From the NCBI GenBank assembly GCA_017577485.1, contig PKRI01000006.1:1-64000 (forward strand): a DNA stretch of 64,000 bases, written 5' to 3'. The notes below the pieces were generated by a model. That model worked only from the letters and a program-made list of their open reading frames with translations, did not search any database and was not told the DNA's origin. The translations under genes were made by a program, and so were the position numbers. This DNA comes from Bacillota bacterium. Its GTDB lineage: Bacteria > Bacillota > Sulfobacillia > Thermaerobacterales > RSA17. Positions 26,542-35,716 of this stretch are shown here, piece after piece. The first letter of the stretch is position 1. Every line of letters begins with the position of its first letter.

Positions 26542-27168
26542 ATGGGGGGCAAGCTGACGCGGCGGCAGCGGGAGATCTTCGACTACATCAAGAACCACAT
26601 CCGCACCAAGGGTTACCCGCCCTCGGTGCGAGAGATCGGCCAGACCGTAGGCCTCAAGTCCAGTTCCACGGTCCACGGGCACCTCAACCGCCTGGAGGAG
26701 AAGGGCTACATCCGGCGTGACCCCACCAAGCCCAGGGCCATCGAGGTGGTCGGCGAGCCGCTCTACCCCGCCGCCGGTCACGAGGACCGCGGTCTGGTCC
26801 ACGTGCCCCTGGTGGGCCAGGTGACCGCCGGCCGGCCCATCCTGGCCGTGGAGAACATCGAGGACTTCCTGCCCTTTTCCCGGTCCCTGGTCGGCGACGA
26901 CGACGTGTTCATGCTGCGGGTGCGCGGCGACAGCATGATCGAGGCGGGGATCTACGACGGCGACCATGTCATCGTCCGCCGCCAGGAAACCGCCGACAAC
27001 GGCGATATCGTCGTGGCGCTGATCGATGACGAGGCCACCGTCAAGCGCTTCTACCGGGAGCAGGACCACATCCGTCTCCAGCCCGAGAACCGCTACATGG
27101 AGCCCATCATCACCCGCGACGTCCGGATCCTGGGCAAGGTGATCGGCCTCTTCCGCCGCCTGTCCTGA
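26542..27168 (+). CDS. lexA: LexA repressor
   Basis: SOS repressor of 208 residues. N-terminal winged helix (about 1-65; [38 protein letters not shown]), then the latent protease domain with cleavage site Ala96-Gly97 in VTAGRP, Ser131 in RGDSM and Lys168 in ATVKRF. ATG 26542 fits the family N-terminus; GTG 26533 is an alternative. The promoter and SOS boxes lie just upstream, and a terminator overlaps the stop codon. It probably represses the divergent yneA-like gene and the exporter operon, both of which have better boxes than lexA itself. Confidence 0.96.
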   Translation: MGGKLTRRQREIFDYIKNHIRTKGYPPSVREIGQTVGLKSSSTVHGHLNRLEEKGYIRRDPTKPRAIEVVGEPLYPAAGHEDRGLVHVPLVGQVTAGRPILAVENIEDFLPFSRSLVGDDDVFMLRVRGDSMIEAGIYDGDHVIVRRQETADNGDIVVALIDDEATVKRFYREQDHIRLQPENRYMEPIITRDVRILGKVIGLFRRLS

Positions 27169-27182
27169 GGCGGCAGCTTTTT
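27155..27182 (+). terminator. rho-independent terminator at the lexA end
   Basis: GCCGCC (27155-27160) and GGCGGC (27169-27174) with an 8-base loop containing the stop codon, followed by AGCTTTTT. It separates lexA from the convergent ANTAR gene. Confidence 0.7.
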
Positions 27183-27901
27183 CACCGGCCCTCGTCGAAG
27201 GCCACCACGGCCTGGGCAATCTCGCGCAGGCTCTTGCGCTGGCGCATGGCGGTGTCCCGCATGCGCCGGTACGCCTCGGACTCGGTCAGGTCGAAGCGGT
27301 CCATCAGGATGCCCTTGGCGCGCTCGATGACCTTGCGGTCCTCCAGCTGGGTGCTGAGGCGCTCCACCCGCCGGCGCAGATCGGTCTCCCGGCGGGCGGC
27401 CTCGGCCACGGTGCGGCAGACCGCCACCCACAGCCATGCGGGGGCGTCCGGGGCCAGGCAGGCCCAGTGCGGCCAGCGGCACGCCGCCAGGCGGCCGGGC
27501 ATGTCCTCGGCGTCCTGGCCGCGTGTCCCCCGGGCGCCTTCACCCTCACCGCCCGCGTACCCCGGGGCGGCGCGATCGGTCACCCAGACCACGCCGCAGC
27601 CGGCGCTGCGGGCCGCGCTCAAGATCGCCCGCCAGGGGTCGGCCTGCTGCGGCTGCGCGGGGCCGCCGGCGGCGCCGGCACCCGCGGGAGGGTGCGGATC
27701 GCCATACACCACCACCAGGTCTACCTGCTGCTGGCGCAGCCAGCGGGCGTCGGGCAGGCCCGCGGGCGCCTCCACCAGTGTCCAGCCGGCCTGCAGGACC
27801 GCGTCGGGAGAGCCGGCCCCGGAAGTTCCCACACCGGACCCCAGGGCCACCATGCGCAGGCCGTTCAAGCCCGGAACCTCCTCTCCCCTCTCGGCCTTCA
27901 C
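27182..27901 (-). CDS. ANTAR-domain RNA-binding regulator (glnA antiterminator candidate)
   Basis: 239 residues. The C-terminal 55 residues (about 181-236; RKVIERAKGILMDRF, SEAYRRMRDTAMRQRKSL) are a standard ANTAR domain, which binds tandem hexaloop RNA and prevents termination. The N-terminal half resembles a receiver fold (VDLVVVYGDP, GVVWVTDR) but has lost the usual acidic pocket and carries a Gly/Ala insert, so phosphorylation is doubtful. It lies directly downstream of glnA on the same strand, and the glnA leader has two A1/G4 hexaloops before a terminator, so glnA is its likely target. In clostridia, NitR does the same. Confidence 0.85.
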   Translation of the reverse strand: MKAERGEEVPGLNGLRMVALGSGVGTSGAGSPDAVLQAGWTLVEAPAGLPDARWLRQQQVDLVVVYGDPHPPAGAGAAGGPAQPQQADPWRAILSAARSAGCGVVWVTDRAAPGYAGGEGEGARGTRGQDAEDMPGRLAACRWPHWACLAPDAPAWLWVAVCRTVAEAARRETDLRRRVERLSTQLEDRKVIERAKGILMDRFDLTESEAYRRMRDTAMRQRKSLREIAQAVVAFDEGR

Positions 27902-27915
27902 CGCCGCCGGTACGG

Positions 27916-27946
27916 CGGGAGGCCCGGCAGTGTGCCGGGCCTCCCG
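27916..27946 (-). repeat. 14-bp perfect intercistronic hairpin between glnA and the ANTAR gene
   Basis: CGGGAGGCCCGGCA / TGCCGGGCCTCCCG with a 3-base loop. There is no T-run after it. It may be a U-less terminator, or an mRNA-stabilising or processing hairpin that sets the glnA:ANTAR ratio. Confidence 0.6.
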
Positions 27947-27976
27947 ACCGCTGCCAGCGCTTGTGGCGGATGCGGG

Positions 27977-29305
27977 TCAGTACCGACCCAGGTATTCGTT
28001 GATCTCCCACTCGTGCACCTGCGCCCGGTACACGTCCCACTCGATCTTCTTGGCCTCAATGTAGCGCTCGGCCACGTGAGGGCCCAGGGCGTCGAGGATG
28101 ACCTCGTCGGCCTCCAGCGCCCGGATGGCCTCGGCCAGGGAGCCGGGCAGGCTCTCGATGCCCCGCTGGCGGCGCTCCTCCGCCGACATCCGGTAGACGT
28201 TCTCGTTGACCGGAGGCGGCGGCTCCAGGCCCAACCGGATCCCTTCCAACCCGGCCTTCAGCACCACGGCCAGGGCCAGGTAGGGATTGCACGAGGGGTC
28301 GGGCGACCGCAGCTCGATGCGGGTGCTCATGCCCCGCTTGGCGGGCACCCGGATCATCGGGCTCCGGTTGCGGTACGACCACGCGATGTACACCGGCGCC
28401 TCGTACCCCGGCACCAGCCGCTTGTAGGAGTTGACCAGCGGGTTGGTGACGGCGGTGACCGCCGGGGCGTGCCGCATCAACCCGGCCATGAACTGCTTGG
28501 CCGTCACGCTCAGCTTATCCGCCGAGTCGGGGTCGAAGAACGCGTTTTCGCCGCCGCGGAAAAGCGACAGGTGCAGGTGCATCCCCGAGCCGTTCTCGCC
28601 GAACAGCGGCTTGGGCATGAAGGTGGCGTGCAGGCCGTTCCGCAGTGCGATGGTGCGCACCACCTGCCGGAAGGTGGCGATGTTGTCGGCCGTGGTCAGC
28701 GCGTCGGCGTACTTGAAGTCGATCTCGTGCTGCGACGGCGCCACCTCGTGGTGGGAAGCCTCGATCTCGAAACCCATCTCCTGAAGGACCAGGACGATCT
28801 CCGCCCGCGTTTCCTCCTCGCGGTCCACGGGGGCCAGGTCGAAGTACCCGGCCCGGTCCACCGTCACCGGCCGCGGGTCAACGCTTTCATCGGGCCGCTG
28901 GAACAGGAAGAACTCCGGCTCCGGGCCCACGTTCATCACAAAGCCCATCTCGGCCGCCTCGGCGGCCACCCGCTTCAGGACGTTGCGCGGATCGCCCATG
29001 AAGGGCGTGCCGTCGGGATTGTAAACGTCGCAGATCAGCCGGGCCGTCCGGCGCCCCTCCTTGATCTTCCACGGCAGCACGCAGAAGGTGTTGGGGTCGG
29101 GGCGCAGGTACATGTCGGATTCCTCGATGCGCACGAAGCCCTCGATGGACGACCCGTCGAACATCAATTCCCCCGCCAGCGCCTTGTCCAGCTGCGAAGC
29201 CGGAATCTCCACGTGCTTGACGGCACCCAGGATGTCCGTGAACTGCAGGCTGATGGTGCCCACGTCCAGGTCTCGCACGGCCGCCACGATGTCGTCGTAT
29301 CCCAT
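27977..29305 (-). CDS. glnA: glutamine synthetase, type I
   Basis: Makes glutamine from glutamate, ammonia and ATP. 442 residues with family marks: FDGSSIEGF near residue 49, the metal block [22 protein letters not shown], the ATP block [12 protein letters not shown] and [16 protein letters not shown]. The length and absence of an adenylylation-type insert fit the Gram-positive GSI-alpha class (inference). ATG start behind AAGGGGG. The leader contains a terminator and a dual hexaloop element, and an ANTAR regulator follows the gene. Confidence 0.96.
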   Translation of the reverse strand: MGYDDIVAAVRDLDVGTISLQFTDILGAVKHVEIPASQLDKALAGELMFDGSSIEGFVRIEESDMYLRPDPNTFCVLPWKIKEGRRTARLICDVYNPDGTPFMGDPRNVLKRVAAEAAEMGFVMNVGPEPEFFLFQRPDESVDPRPVTVDRAGYFDLAPVDREEETRAEIVLVLQEMGFEIEASHHEVAPSQHEIDFKYADALTTADNIATFRQVVRTIALRNGLHATFMPKPLFGENGSGMHLHLSLFRGGENAFFDPDSADKLSVTAKQFMAGLMRHAPAVTAVTNPLVNSYKRLVPGYEAPVYIAWSYRNRSPMIRVPAKRGMSTRIELRSPDPSCNPYLALAVVLKAGLEGIRLGLEPPPPVNENVYRMSAEERRQRGIESLPGSLAEAIRALEADEVILDALGPHVAERYIEAKKIEWDVYRAQVHEWEINEYLGRY

Positions 29306-29351
29306 CGCTTTACCCCCTTGTCTTCGTCAGGCGCCGACGACCCGCCCCGGC

Positions 29352-29391
29352 CCAATAAGAAACCCCCGAGGGGACACGTTCCCCTCGGGGG
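29352..29391 (-). terminator. leader terminator upstream of glnA
   Basis: Minus strand: a 12-bp perfect stem CCCCCGAGGGGA / TCCCCTCGGGGG (29391-29380, 29374-29363) with a 5-base loop, then TTTCTTATT. It stands between the glnA promoter and glnA, and its 5' arm touches the second ANTAR hexaloop stem. Confidence 0.85.
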
Positions 29392-29435
29392 CATCGTTGC
29401 CGAATCCAGACGGGCGTCACGCCTTTGTGACCGCC
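29390..29435 (-). promoter_or_regulatory. ANTAR dual-hexaloop antiterminator element
   Basis: Minus strand, stem-loop 1 (29435-29413): GGCGGTCAC / GTGACGCC with one bulge and the hexaloop AAAGGC. Eleven bases later, stem-loop 2 (29401-29390): GGC / GCC with the hexaloop AACGAT. Both loops have A at position 1 and G at position 4, the ANTAR signature. The 3' arm of stem 2 shares bases with the terminator 5' arm. Confidence 0.75.
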
Positions 29436-29441
29436 GGCTCA

Positions 29442-29470
29442 ATTTTATCCAAACGCGAGCCGGCCGTCAC
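29442..29470 (-). promoter_or_regulatory. putative glnA promoter
   Basis: Minus strand: GTGACG (29470-29465), 17 bases, TAAAAT (29447-29442). The -10 box is good, the -35 box weak. The predicted start falls at the first base of hexaloop stem 1, so the true start may be slightly upstream. Confidence 0.5.
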
Positions 29471-29850
29471 CCCCCATGTTGGAAAACCTGCACGCCCAGC
29501 CAAACCGCCATGGCCGCCGTCACCCCGGCCTGGACCATGGCGCCCAGCCACGGGCCCAGGGCCGCGCGGCGCAGGCCCTGCCGGCCGGGGACGCCGTAAC
29601 CGCCGGCTGCCAGTCCCGCCAGCGCCCCAATGACGGTGCCCAGCCCCAGGCCCAGGGGACCCAGGGCGGCGGCCCCCAGCAGGGCACCGGCCACCATGGC
29701 GGTGCGGGCCGGACCAGGCACCGCCAGGCGCTTGGCCGCCGGCGTGCCGGTGAAGTGGTCGACCACGGCCGCGGCCGCGGCGGCGGCGACCCACACGCCC
29801 AGTTGACCCGCCTCGACGCCCGCGAACCCGCGGCCCCACGCCCAGACCAC
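29467..29850 (-). CDS. DUF456-like glycine-rich membrane protein
   Basis: 127 residues from GTG 29850, but the frame stays hydrophobic upstream: a further helix (AWAGLALAAVGLLAAAAPGW) is encoded back to CTG 29955, which lies 5 bases after AGGGGGGAAG. The real protein may start at that CTG. The pattern DHFTGTPAAKRL, GALLGAAALGPLGLGLGTVIGALAG resembles DUF456 membrane proteins, whose function is unknown. It follows hflX on the same strand and precedes the glnA promoter. Confidence 0.5.
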   Translation of the reverse strand: MVWAWGRGFAGVEAGQLGVWVAAAAAAAVVDHFTGTPAAKRLAVPGPARTAMVAGALLGAAALGPLGLGLGTVIGALAGLAAGGYGVPGRQGLRRAALGPWLGAMVQAGVTAAMAVWLGVQVFQHGG

Positions 29851-29968
29851 CAGCCCGGCCAGGGCCCAGGCGGGACCGCGCCAGCCCGGCGCCGCTGCGG
29901 CCAGCAGGCCGACCGCTGCCAGGGCCAGACCGGCCCAGGCGGTGAGACCGTCCAGGGCGGCTTCCCCC

Positions 29969-31249
29969 CTATCCCAGGGCTTGTGCCGCCAGGCGGGCGC
30001 GCACCCGGCCCACCGCGGCCGGGTCCAGTTCGGCCACCACCTCGATGCCGGAGGCGGCGTAGCGGGCGCTTTCCACCCGCCCGCTGCGGTGGATCAGGTC
30101 CAGCACCTCCAGGCGGTCGTAGGGGATGGAGAACCGCACCCGCCGCCGCTGCCGGGTCAGGGCGGCCTCCAGCGCCTGGCGCAGGGCGTCGAGACCCTCT
30201 CCCGTCAGGGCCGAGGTGACCACCACCGCCTCGGCGGCGGCGTCGGGCAGCGGGGGCGGCCCGTCGATGCGGTCGGCCTTGTTGAGGGCGATGATTACGG
30301 GCTTGTCCCCGGCGCCCAGGTCCCGGAGCACCTTGCTCACCGTCTCCACCATCTCGGGCGCCAGGGGGTGCGAGGCGTCCACCACGTGCAGCAGCAGGTC
30401 GGCCTCCACCACTTCCTCCAGCGTGGCCGAGAAGGCGGCCACCAGCTGGTGGGGCAGGTTGTGAATAAAGCCGACGGTGTCGGTCAGCAGGGCCCGGGTC
30501 CCGCCGGGCAGGTCCAGGCGGCGGGTCAGCGGGTCCAGGGTGGCGAACAGGCGGTCCTCCACCAGGGTTTCGGCGCCGGTGAGGGCCCGCAGCATGGTGG
30601 ACTTGCCGGCGTTGGTATAGCCCACCAGGGCCACCACCGGCACCCGGCTGCGGCCGCGGCGGCCACGCTGCACCCGGCGGTGCCTGCGCACTTCTTCAAG
30701 TTCCTGCACCAGTTCGCCGATGCGCCGCCGCGCCTGGCGCCGGTCGGTTTCCAGTTTGGTCTCGCCGGGACCCCGGGTGCCGATGCCGCCGCCGAGCCGG
30801 GACAATTCGGTGCCGCGTCCCGTCAGCCGGGGCAGCAGGTAGCGCAACTGCGCCAGTTCCACCTGCAGCTTGCCCTCGCGGGTCCGTGCCCGCTGGGCGA
30901 AGATATCCAGGATCAACTGGGTGCGGTCCAGCACACCGGTGTTGAGGGCCTTCTCCAGGTTGCGGGCCTGGGCGGGGCTGAGGTCGTGGTCGAAAATGAC
31001 CAGGTCAGCGCCGGCTTCGGCCACCTGCCCCGCCAGTTCCTCCAGCTTGCCGCGGCCGATGAAATACGCCGGGTCCGGGCGGCTGCGCCGCTGGGTGACG
31101 ACGCCTACCGCCTCGGCCCCGGCGGTGCGGACCAGTTCCTGCAGTTCCAGGCAGCGGTACTCCAGCGGCCAGTCGCCCGGCCGCTGGAAGTCGACGATCA
31201 CCAGAAACGCCCGCTGGATGAGCCGATCACCCCGTCCGCCGTCATCCAT
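29969..31249 (-). CDS. hflX: GTPase HflX
   Basis: Ribosome-associated GTPase of 426 residues. The N-terminal HflX domain (about 10-195) includes DPAYFIGRGK and GIGTRGPGETKLETDRR; the G domain has G1 GYTNAGKST, G3 DTVGFI, G4 NKAD and G5 TSAL. It rescues or splits stalled ribosomes in other bacteria. A perfect TATAAT (31266-31261, minus) lies just upstream but has no recognisable -35 box. It follows spoVK by 8 bases, as in Bacillus. Confidence 0.95.
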   Translation of the reverse strand: MDDGGRGDRLIQRAFLVIVDFQRPGDWPLEYRCLELQELVRTAGAEAVGVVTQRRSRPDPAYFIGRGKLEELAGQVAEAGADLVIFDHDLSPAQARNLEKALNTGVLDRTQLILDIFAQRARTREGKLQVELAQLRYLLPRLTGRGTELSRLGGGIGTRGPGETKLETDRRQARRRIGELVQELEEVRRHRRVQRGRRGRSRVPVVALVGYTNAGKSTMLRALTGAETLVEDRLFATLDPLTRRLDLPGGTRALLTDTVGFIHNLPHQLVAAFSATLEEVVEADLLLHVVDASHPLAPEMVETVSKVLRDLGAGDKPVIIALNKADRIDGPPPLPDAAAEAVVVTSALTGEGLDALRQALEAALTRQRRRVRFSIPYDRLEVLDLIHRSGRVESARYAASGIEVVAELDPAAVGRVRARLAAQALG

Positions 31250-31257
31250 ACTTCACT

Positions 31258-32307
31258 TCAATTATACAGCGGAGGCTGCGCGGGCGGCCCTTCGTCGCGC
31301 AGGGCGGCTTCCACATCGGCGGCGGTGATGGCCATCAACTCCTCGCGCCCAGGCTGGTAGGGACCCTGGACCAGGCGCACCGCCTGCCGGCGCAGGGCCC
31401 TTTCAATCAGGTTGCGCACGGTACGGGCGTTGCCGGCGTCGCGCCGGCCCCGCTCCGGCAGATCCCGCAGGTACGCCGCCAGCCGCGCCCGGGCGTCGGC
31501 GGTCAGGCGGTACTGGCGGCGGGCCAGCATGACCTCGGCGATGGCCAGCAGTTCATCGTGGGTGTAGTCGGGGAAGTCCAGATGGATGGGAAAACGGGAC
31601 CGGAGTCCCGGGTTCTGCAGCAGGAACCACTCCATCTCGGCCCGGTACCCGGCCAGGATGCAGACCAGGTTCTCGCGGTGCTGCTCCAGGGCCCGCACCA
31701 GGGTGTCGATGGCCTCGCGACCGAAGTCCTTCTCGCCGCCCCGGGCCAGCGAGTACGCCTCGTCGATGAACAGCACGCCTCCCAGGGCTTTCTGGATCTG
31801 GCTCCGGGTCTTCTGCGCCGTGTGGCCGATGTACTCGCCCACCAGATCGGCCCGCTCCACCTCCACCAGGTGGCCCCGGCTGAGTACGCCCATTTCCTTG
31901 AGGATACGGGCCAGGATGCGGGCCACCGTGGTCTTGCCGGTGCCCGGGTTGCCCCGGAAGGTCATATGCATGACCAGCGGCTCGGCGGCCAGATTGGCTT
32001 CCCGCCGGCGCTGCTGGATCTCGGCGAAGGCGTGCAGCTCGTAGATCAGGGCCTTGACGTGGCCGAGCCCCACGAGATGGTCCAGTTCAGCCAGGGCTGC
32101 GGCCACCCGGCGGCGCCGGTCGCCGCCCTCCGGGGCTTCGACATCGCGGGCCCCGGGGAGAGGCACAGGGCCGCCCCGGACCGGCCCCGCCGCGGGCGGG
32201 CCCGCCGGCTGGGCGCGGGCCGGAAGCGGCCCGTGACGGTCGTGATGGATGGAGTTGTTGTGGCGTGACGTGTAGGGTCGCCCGTTCAACGTCAGGCGGA
32301 CGGCCAC
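31258..32307 (-). CDS. spoVK: AAA+ ATPase, stage V sporulation protein K type
   Basis: 349 residues. A variable proline/arginine-rich N-terminal 65 residues precedes one AAA+ module of the CbxX/CfxQ/SpoVK group: Walker A GNPGTGKTT, Walker B LFIDEAYSL, sensor GYRAEMEWF and NPGLRSRFP. SpoVK is needed for late sporulation in B. subtilis. Its place between hfq and hflX is conserved. The start is uncertain because the N-terminus is not conserved. Confidence 0.88.
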   Translation of the reverse strand: MAVRLTLNGRPYTSRHNNSIHHDRHGPLPARAQPAGPPAAGPVRGGPVPLPGARDVEAPEGGDRRRRVAAALAELDHLVGLGHVKALIYELHAFAEIQQRRREANLAAEPLVMHMTFRGNPGTGKTTVARILARILKEMGVLSRGHLVEVERADLVGEYIGHTAQKTRSQIQKALGGVLFIDEAYSLARGGEKDFGREAIDTLVRALEQHRENLVCILAGYRAEMEWFLLQNPGLRSRFPIHLDFPDYTHDELLAIAEVMLARRQYRLTADARARLAAYLRDLPERGRRDAGNARTVRNLIERALRRQAVRLVQGPYQPGREELMAITAADVEAALRDEGPPAQPPLYN

Positions 32308-32381
32308 GGCAGTCCCCCTCCCTGCCTCGCTGGGCAGTATACGCGGCCCGGCGAGGTCCGGTGCCGGGGACCCGGCGGCCG

Positions 32382-32645
32382 TCAGGTTCCCGTTCGGCTG
32401 CCGCGGTGGCCGTCGGGCGCCAGGGCATTGACCGGCACCTGGGGAGCCACGGTGGACAGGGCGTGCTTGTAGATCATCATCTGCCGGCCGTCGCTCTCGA
32501 CCACGACGGTGAAGTTGTCGAAACCCCGCACGTACCCTCGGATCTGGACGCCGTTGACCAGGTAGACGGTGACGGGAACCGACTCCCGCCGAAGCTGGTT
32601 GAGGAAGCCGTCCTGGATGTTGATGGTCTTGCCCAAGGACACCAC
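32382..32645 (-). CDS. hfq: RNA chaperone Hfq
   Basis: 87 residues with the Sm fold: [42 protein letters not shown] contains Sm1 (Gln7-like NIQD, FLN) and the distal-face residues; Sm2 is [10 protein letters not shown], the KH variant found in Hfq. The C-terminal tail is short and basic. It sits between miaA and spoVK, the classical miaA-hfq order. Promotes sRNA-mRNA pairing or RNA stability. Confidence 0.95.
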   Translation of the reverse strand: MVSLGKTINIQDGFLNQLRRESVPVTVYLVNGVQIRGYVRGFDNFTVVVESDGRQMMIYKHALSTVAPQVPVNALAPDGHRGSRTGT

Positions 32646-32685
32646 TCCGTCGCGCCTTGTTGTCCGCCGCCCCTCGCCCGGCGGG

Positions 32686-33708
32686 TTACGCCTCTTCTCC
32701 TCCCTGTCTAACTTTTCCTGCCAACCATTGGGCCACCGCCCGCGCGTGGGTGTCGCCGACGCCGCCGGTGACAGCCAGGCGGCGGTCCACCTGTTCCCGC
32801 CGCAGCCACGTCAGCTGCCGGCGGGCATAGTGGCGGGTCTTGCGCTTGATCTCCCGCGCCACCTCGTCCAGGCTGCGGCGGCCTTCCACGTAGTCCAGCA
32901 TCTCGCGGTAGCCCAGCACGTCGAAGCAGGGCGCGTCCGGCGGCCAGCGGTCCCGCAGCGCACGAACCTCGTCAGGCCAGCCAGCCGCCAGCTGGGCGTC
33001 GGTGCGCCGGTTGATCCGGCGGTACAGGCAGGCCCGGTCCACCTCCAGGGCCACCACCAGCGCGGCATAGGGCGAGGCCGGCCGCTTCTGAGGCCTCAGG
33101 TTCCGGGGCCGGCCAGTCAATTGGTATAGCTCCAGGGCGCGGATGATTCGGCGGGTGTCACGGGGGTGGATCCGGGCGGCCGCCTCGGGGTCCAGGCGCT
33201 GGAGTTCATCGTGCAGCCGCTGGCTGCCCTCCCGGGCCGCCCGGGCCGCCAGCGCCCGCCGCAGGTCGGGGTCGTAGGCGCCGGCGGTGAAGTCGAAACG
33301 CTGGGTCACCGCGCGGATGTAGAGGCCCGTGCCGCCCACCAGCACCGGCAGGCGGCCGCGGCGGTGGATCTCACGGGCGAGGGCGTCGGCCGCAGCCTGG
33401 AAGGCCGCGACGCTGAAGCGCTGGTCGCCGTCGATGATGTCGATCAGGTGGTGGGGCACCTGCCGCCGCTCGGCCGCGGACGGCTTGGCGGTCCCGATGT
33501 CCAGGCCGCGGTACACCTGGGCCGAGTCGGCCGAGATGATCTCCAGGGGCACCAGGCGGGCCAGGCGCAGGGCCAGTTCGCTCTTGCCGGAGGCGGTGGG
33601 CCCGGCCAGCACCAGCAGCGGCACGGGCTCACCCGCGGCGTCGCGGGCGGGGTCGTGGGCGGGCTCACCGACAGGTTCACGCACGGGCATCACACCGCCG
33701 GCCGTCAC
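32686..33708 (-). CDS. miaA: tRNA dimethylallyltransferase
   Basis: Adds the isopentenyl group to A37 of tRNAs reading UNN codons; MiaB (45527-43959) then methylthiolates it. 340 residues with the P-loop [32 protein letters not shown] and the C-terminal [20 protein letters not shown] 33708 shares GTGA with the mutL stop, so translation is coupled; the first 28 residues are a poorly conserved extension and a shorter start is possible. Confidence 0.95.
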   Translation of the reverse strand: MTAGGVMPVREPVGEPAHDPARDAAGEPVPLLVLAGPTASGKSELALRLARLVPLEIISADSAQVYRGLDIGTAKPSAAERRQVPHHLIDIIDGDQRFSVAAFQAAADALAREIHRRGRLPVLVGGTGLYIRAVTQRFDFTAGAYDPDLRRALAARAAREGSQRLHDELQRLDPEAAARIHPRDTRRIIRALELYQLTGRPRNLRPQKRPASPYAALVVALEVDRACLYRRINRRTDAQLAAGWPDEVRALRDRWPPDAPCFDVLGYREMLDYVEGRRSLDEVAREIKRKTRHYARRQLTWLRREQVDRRLAVTGGVGDTHARAVAQWLAGKVRQGGEEA

Positions 33709-35537
33709 ATGATGCGCTTGAAATGGCGTTCCAGTTCACCCAGGCGCATCACCAGCAGGGTGGGCCGGCCGTGGGGACAGGTATACGGGTTCCGGCAGCC
33801 GTCCAGCAGCCGCAGCAGGTGCCGGGCCTCGTCGGCCGTCAGCGGGTCCCTGGCCTTGACGGCGGTGCGGCAGGCGGCGGTGGTCCGCTGGGCCAGGTCG
33901 GCTTCCAGGGCCTCCGGGTCCGGCTCAGCGGCGTCGCCCAGGGCGTCCAGCAGGTCCAGCAGCTCGGGCGCGCCGGCCGGGCGCCGGTAAAGCAGCGGCA
34001 CCTCCCGCACCATGACGGCCCGGGGCCCGAACTCCTCGGTGACGAAACCGAACTGCGGCAGCCGGTGCCGGTGCCGGCGCCAGCGCTCCATGGCCGCCGC
34101 GTCCAGTTCCAGCGTCAGCGGCACGGCCAGCGCCTGCCGGGGCGGCGGGCCGCCAGGGCCGCGGCCCAGCAGCTGCTCGAACACCACCCGCTCGTGGGCG
34201 GCGTGCTGGTCGATGATGCAGAGGCCTTCCGGTCCTTCGGCCACCAGGTAGGTCAGGTCCACCTGGCCCAGGATGCGCAGGTCGGCGAACCGCGGCCGCC
34301 CGTGCGCCTCCCCGGGCGCCTCGTGGTAGGGGGCGGCCTGCTCCCGCACCAGGCCGGGACCCGCCGCCTCGGCCCCACCGGCCGCCGGACCCTGCCGCGG
34401 CCCCTGCCCTTGCGGCCGTCCCGGCAGCCCGTCCACGAGAGGCGTCACCTGCGCGGCCTCCCGCACGCCTGCCGCCCCCAGGGCCGGCGCCCGGGGCGAC
34501 AGGGTCACGCGGGGCGCCAGGTCGGCCCGGGCCAGCAGGCGGTGCACCAGCGCCTGCAGCGCGTCGGCCACCTCCCGCTCCCGGTCCAGGCGGATCTCCT
34601 GCTTGCTGGGGTGGACGTTGACGTCCACCGCCGCGGGGTCCACCTCCAGGCGCACCACGGCCACCGGGTAGCGGTGCAGCGGCAGCAGCCGGCGGTAAGG
34701 GCGCTCCAGGGCCGCCCGCAGCCGGTCGCTGCGCACCGCCCGGCCGTTGACGATGAAAAACTGGAACTGGCGCCCCGCGCGGGCTGCCGACGGCAGGCCG
34801 GCCCAGACTTCCAGGCGCCGGAACGGCGCCCCCGGCTCCCCGCGCTGGTCCGCGCCCACCAGCAGCCCGGCGGCGGTGTCGGCCCCCAGCACCGCGGCGG
34901 CCGCGTCCAGCACGTCGCCGCTGCCGCTGGTCGAAAACAGCAGCCGGGAACCGTGCTCAAGCCGGAAGCGGGTGCCGGGCGAGGCCAGGGCCAGCCCGTG
35001 TACCAGGTCCACGATGCGGTCCAGTTCCGTGGCCGGCCTCCGCAGGTGCTTGCGGCGGGCCGGGGTGTTGAAGAAGAGGTCGTCGACGGTAACGGTGGTG
35101 CCGGGTGGTCCCGCGGCGGCCTGGTCGGCCACGACGCGGCCGCCCTCCACCCTCACCCGCCAGGCGAAATCGGCCGACGGTTCACGGCTCACGATCTCCA
35201 TGCGCGATACCGCTGCGATGGACGGCAGCGCCTCACCGCGGAAGCCCAGGGACCGGAGCCGGGCCAGGTCGTCGATGCTGCGGATCTTGGAGGTGGCGTG
35301 GCGCTCCAGGGCAAGCCGGATCTCGGCGGGGCTCATGCCGTGGCCGTCGTCGCCGACCTGGATGCGGCGCCGGCCGCCGTCTTCCAGGCGGATGATGACG
35401 GATCGCGCGCCGGCGTCCAGGCTGTTTTCCACCAGTTCCTTGACCACCGAGGACGGCCGCTCCACCACCTCGCCGGCGGCGATGCGGTCCACCGCCTCGG
35501 GCGGCAGCACCCGGATCCTGGGCTCGCTGGACGACAC
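33705..35537 (-). CDS. mutL: DNA mismatch repair protein MutL
   Basis: About 610 residues. GHKL ATPase domain (IAAGEVVERPSSVVKELVENSLDAG, DDGHGM, RHATSKI, LGFRGEAL), then a linker and the C-terminal dimer domain with the endonuclease motif DQHAAHERVVFE (DQHAx2Ex4E), so this is a nicking MutL. The start GTG 35537 has GGGGGG at good spacing; ATG 35543 and TTG 35579 are in-frame alternatives. It is separated from mutS by the oxidase operon. Confidence 0.94.
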   Translation of the reverse strand: MSSSEPRIRVLPPEAVDRIAAGEVVERPSSVVKELVENSLDAGARSVIIRLEDGGRRRIQVGDDGHGMSPAEIRLALERHATSKIRSIDDLARLRSLGFRGEALPSIAAVSRMEIVSREPSADFAWRVRVEGGRVVADQAAAGPPGTTVTVDDLFFNTPARRKHLRRPATELDRIVDLVHGLALASPGTRFRLEHGSRLLFSTSGSGDVLDAAAAVLGADTAAGLLVGADQRGEPGAPFRRLEVWAGLPSAARAGRQFQFFIVNGRAVRSDRLRAALERPYRRLLPLHRYPVAVVRLEVDPAAVDVNVHPSKQEIRLDREREVADALQALVHRLLARADLAPRVTLSPRAPALGAAGVREAAQVTPLVDGLPGRPQGQGPRQGPAAGGAEAAGPGLVREQAAPYHEAPGEAHGRPRFADLRILGQVDLTYLVAEGPEGLCIIDQHAAHERVVFEQLLGRGPGGPPPRQALAVPLTLELDAAAMERWRRHRHRLPQFGFVTEEFGPRAVMVREVPLLYRRPAGAPELLDLLDALGDAAEPDPEALEADLAQRTTAACRTAVKARDPLTADEARHLLRLLDGCRNPYTCPHGRPTLLVMRLGELERHFKRIM

Positions 35538-35618
35538 CGGCATCCCCCCGCTTCCACTGTTCGCCGGCGCTGCCGCCAAACCTCGCCCCCGCGCGGCGCC
35601 GGGCGCGGCCGGATCGGG

Positions 35619-35647
35619 TTGTCAGGCAGGAGTGCCTCTGGTGAAAT
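35619..35647 (+). promoter_or_regulatory. putative promoter of the cytochrome oxidase operon
   Basis: TTGTCA (35619-35624), 17 bases, TGAAAT (35642-35647), about 70 bases before coxB. Confidence 0.5.
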
Positions 35648-35716
35648 AGAAACGACCTTCGGCGTGGTTCGCCGGCCGCGCCGTAACAACGCAGCATGGG
35701 GCGGAGTTGATCGACC

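Noticed and set aside
31261-31266. Perfect TATAAT before hflX as a promoter
   Set aside because: No -35-like sequence at 15-19 bases, and the site overlaps the spoVK end; not reported as a separate feature.
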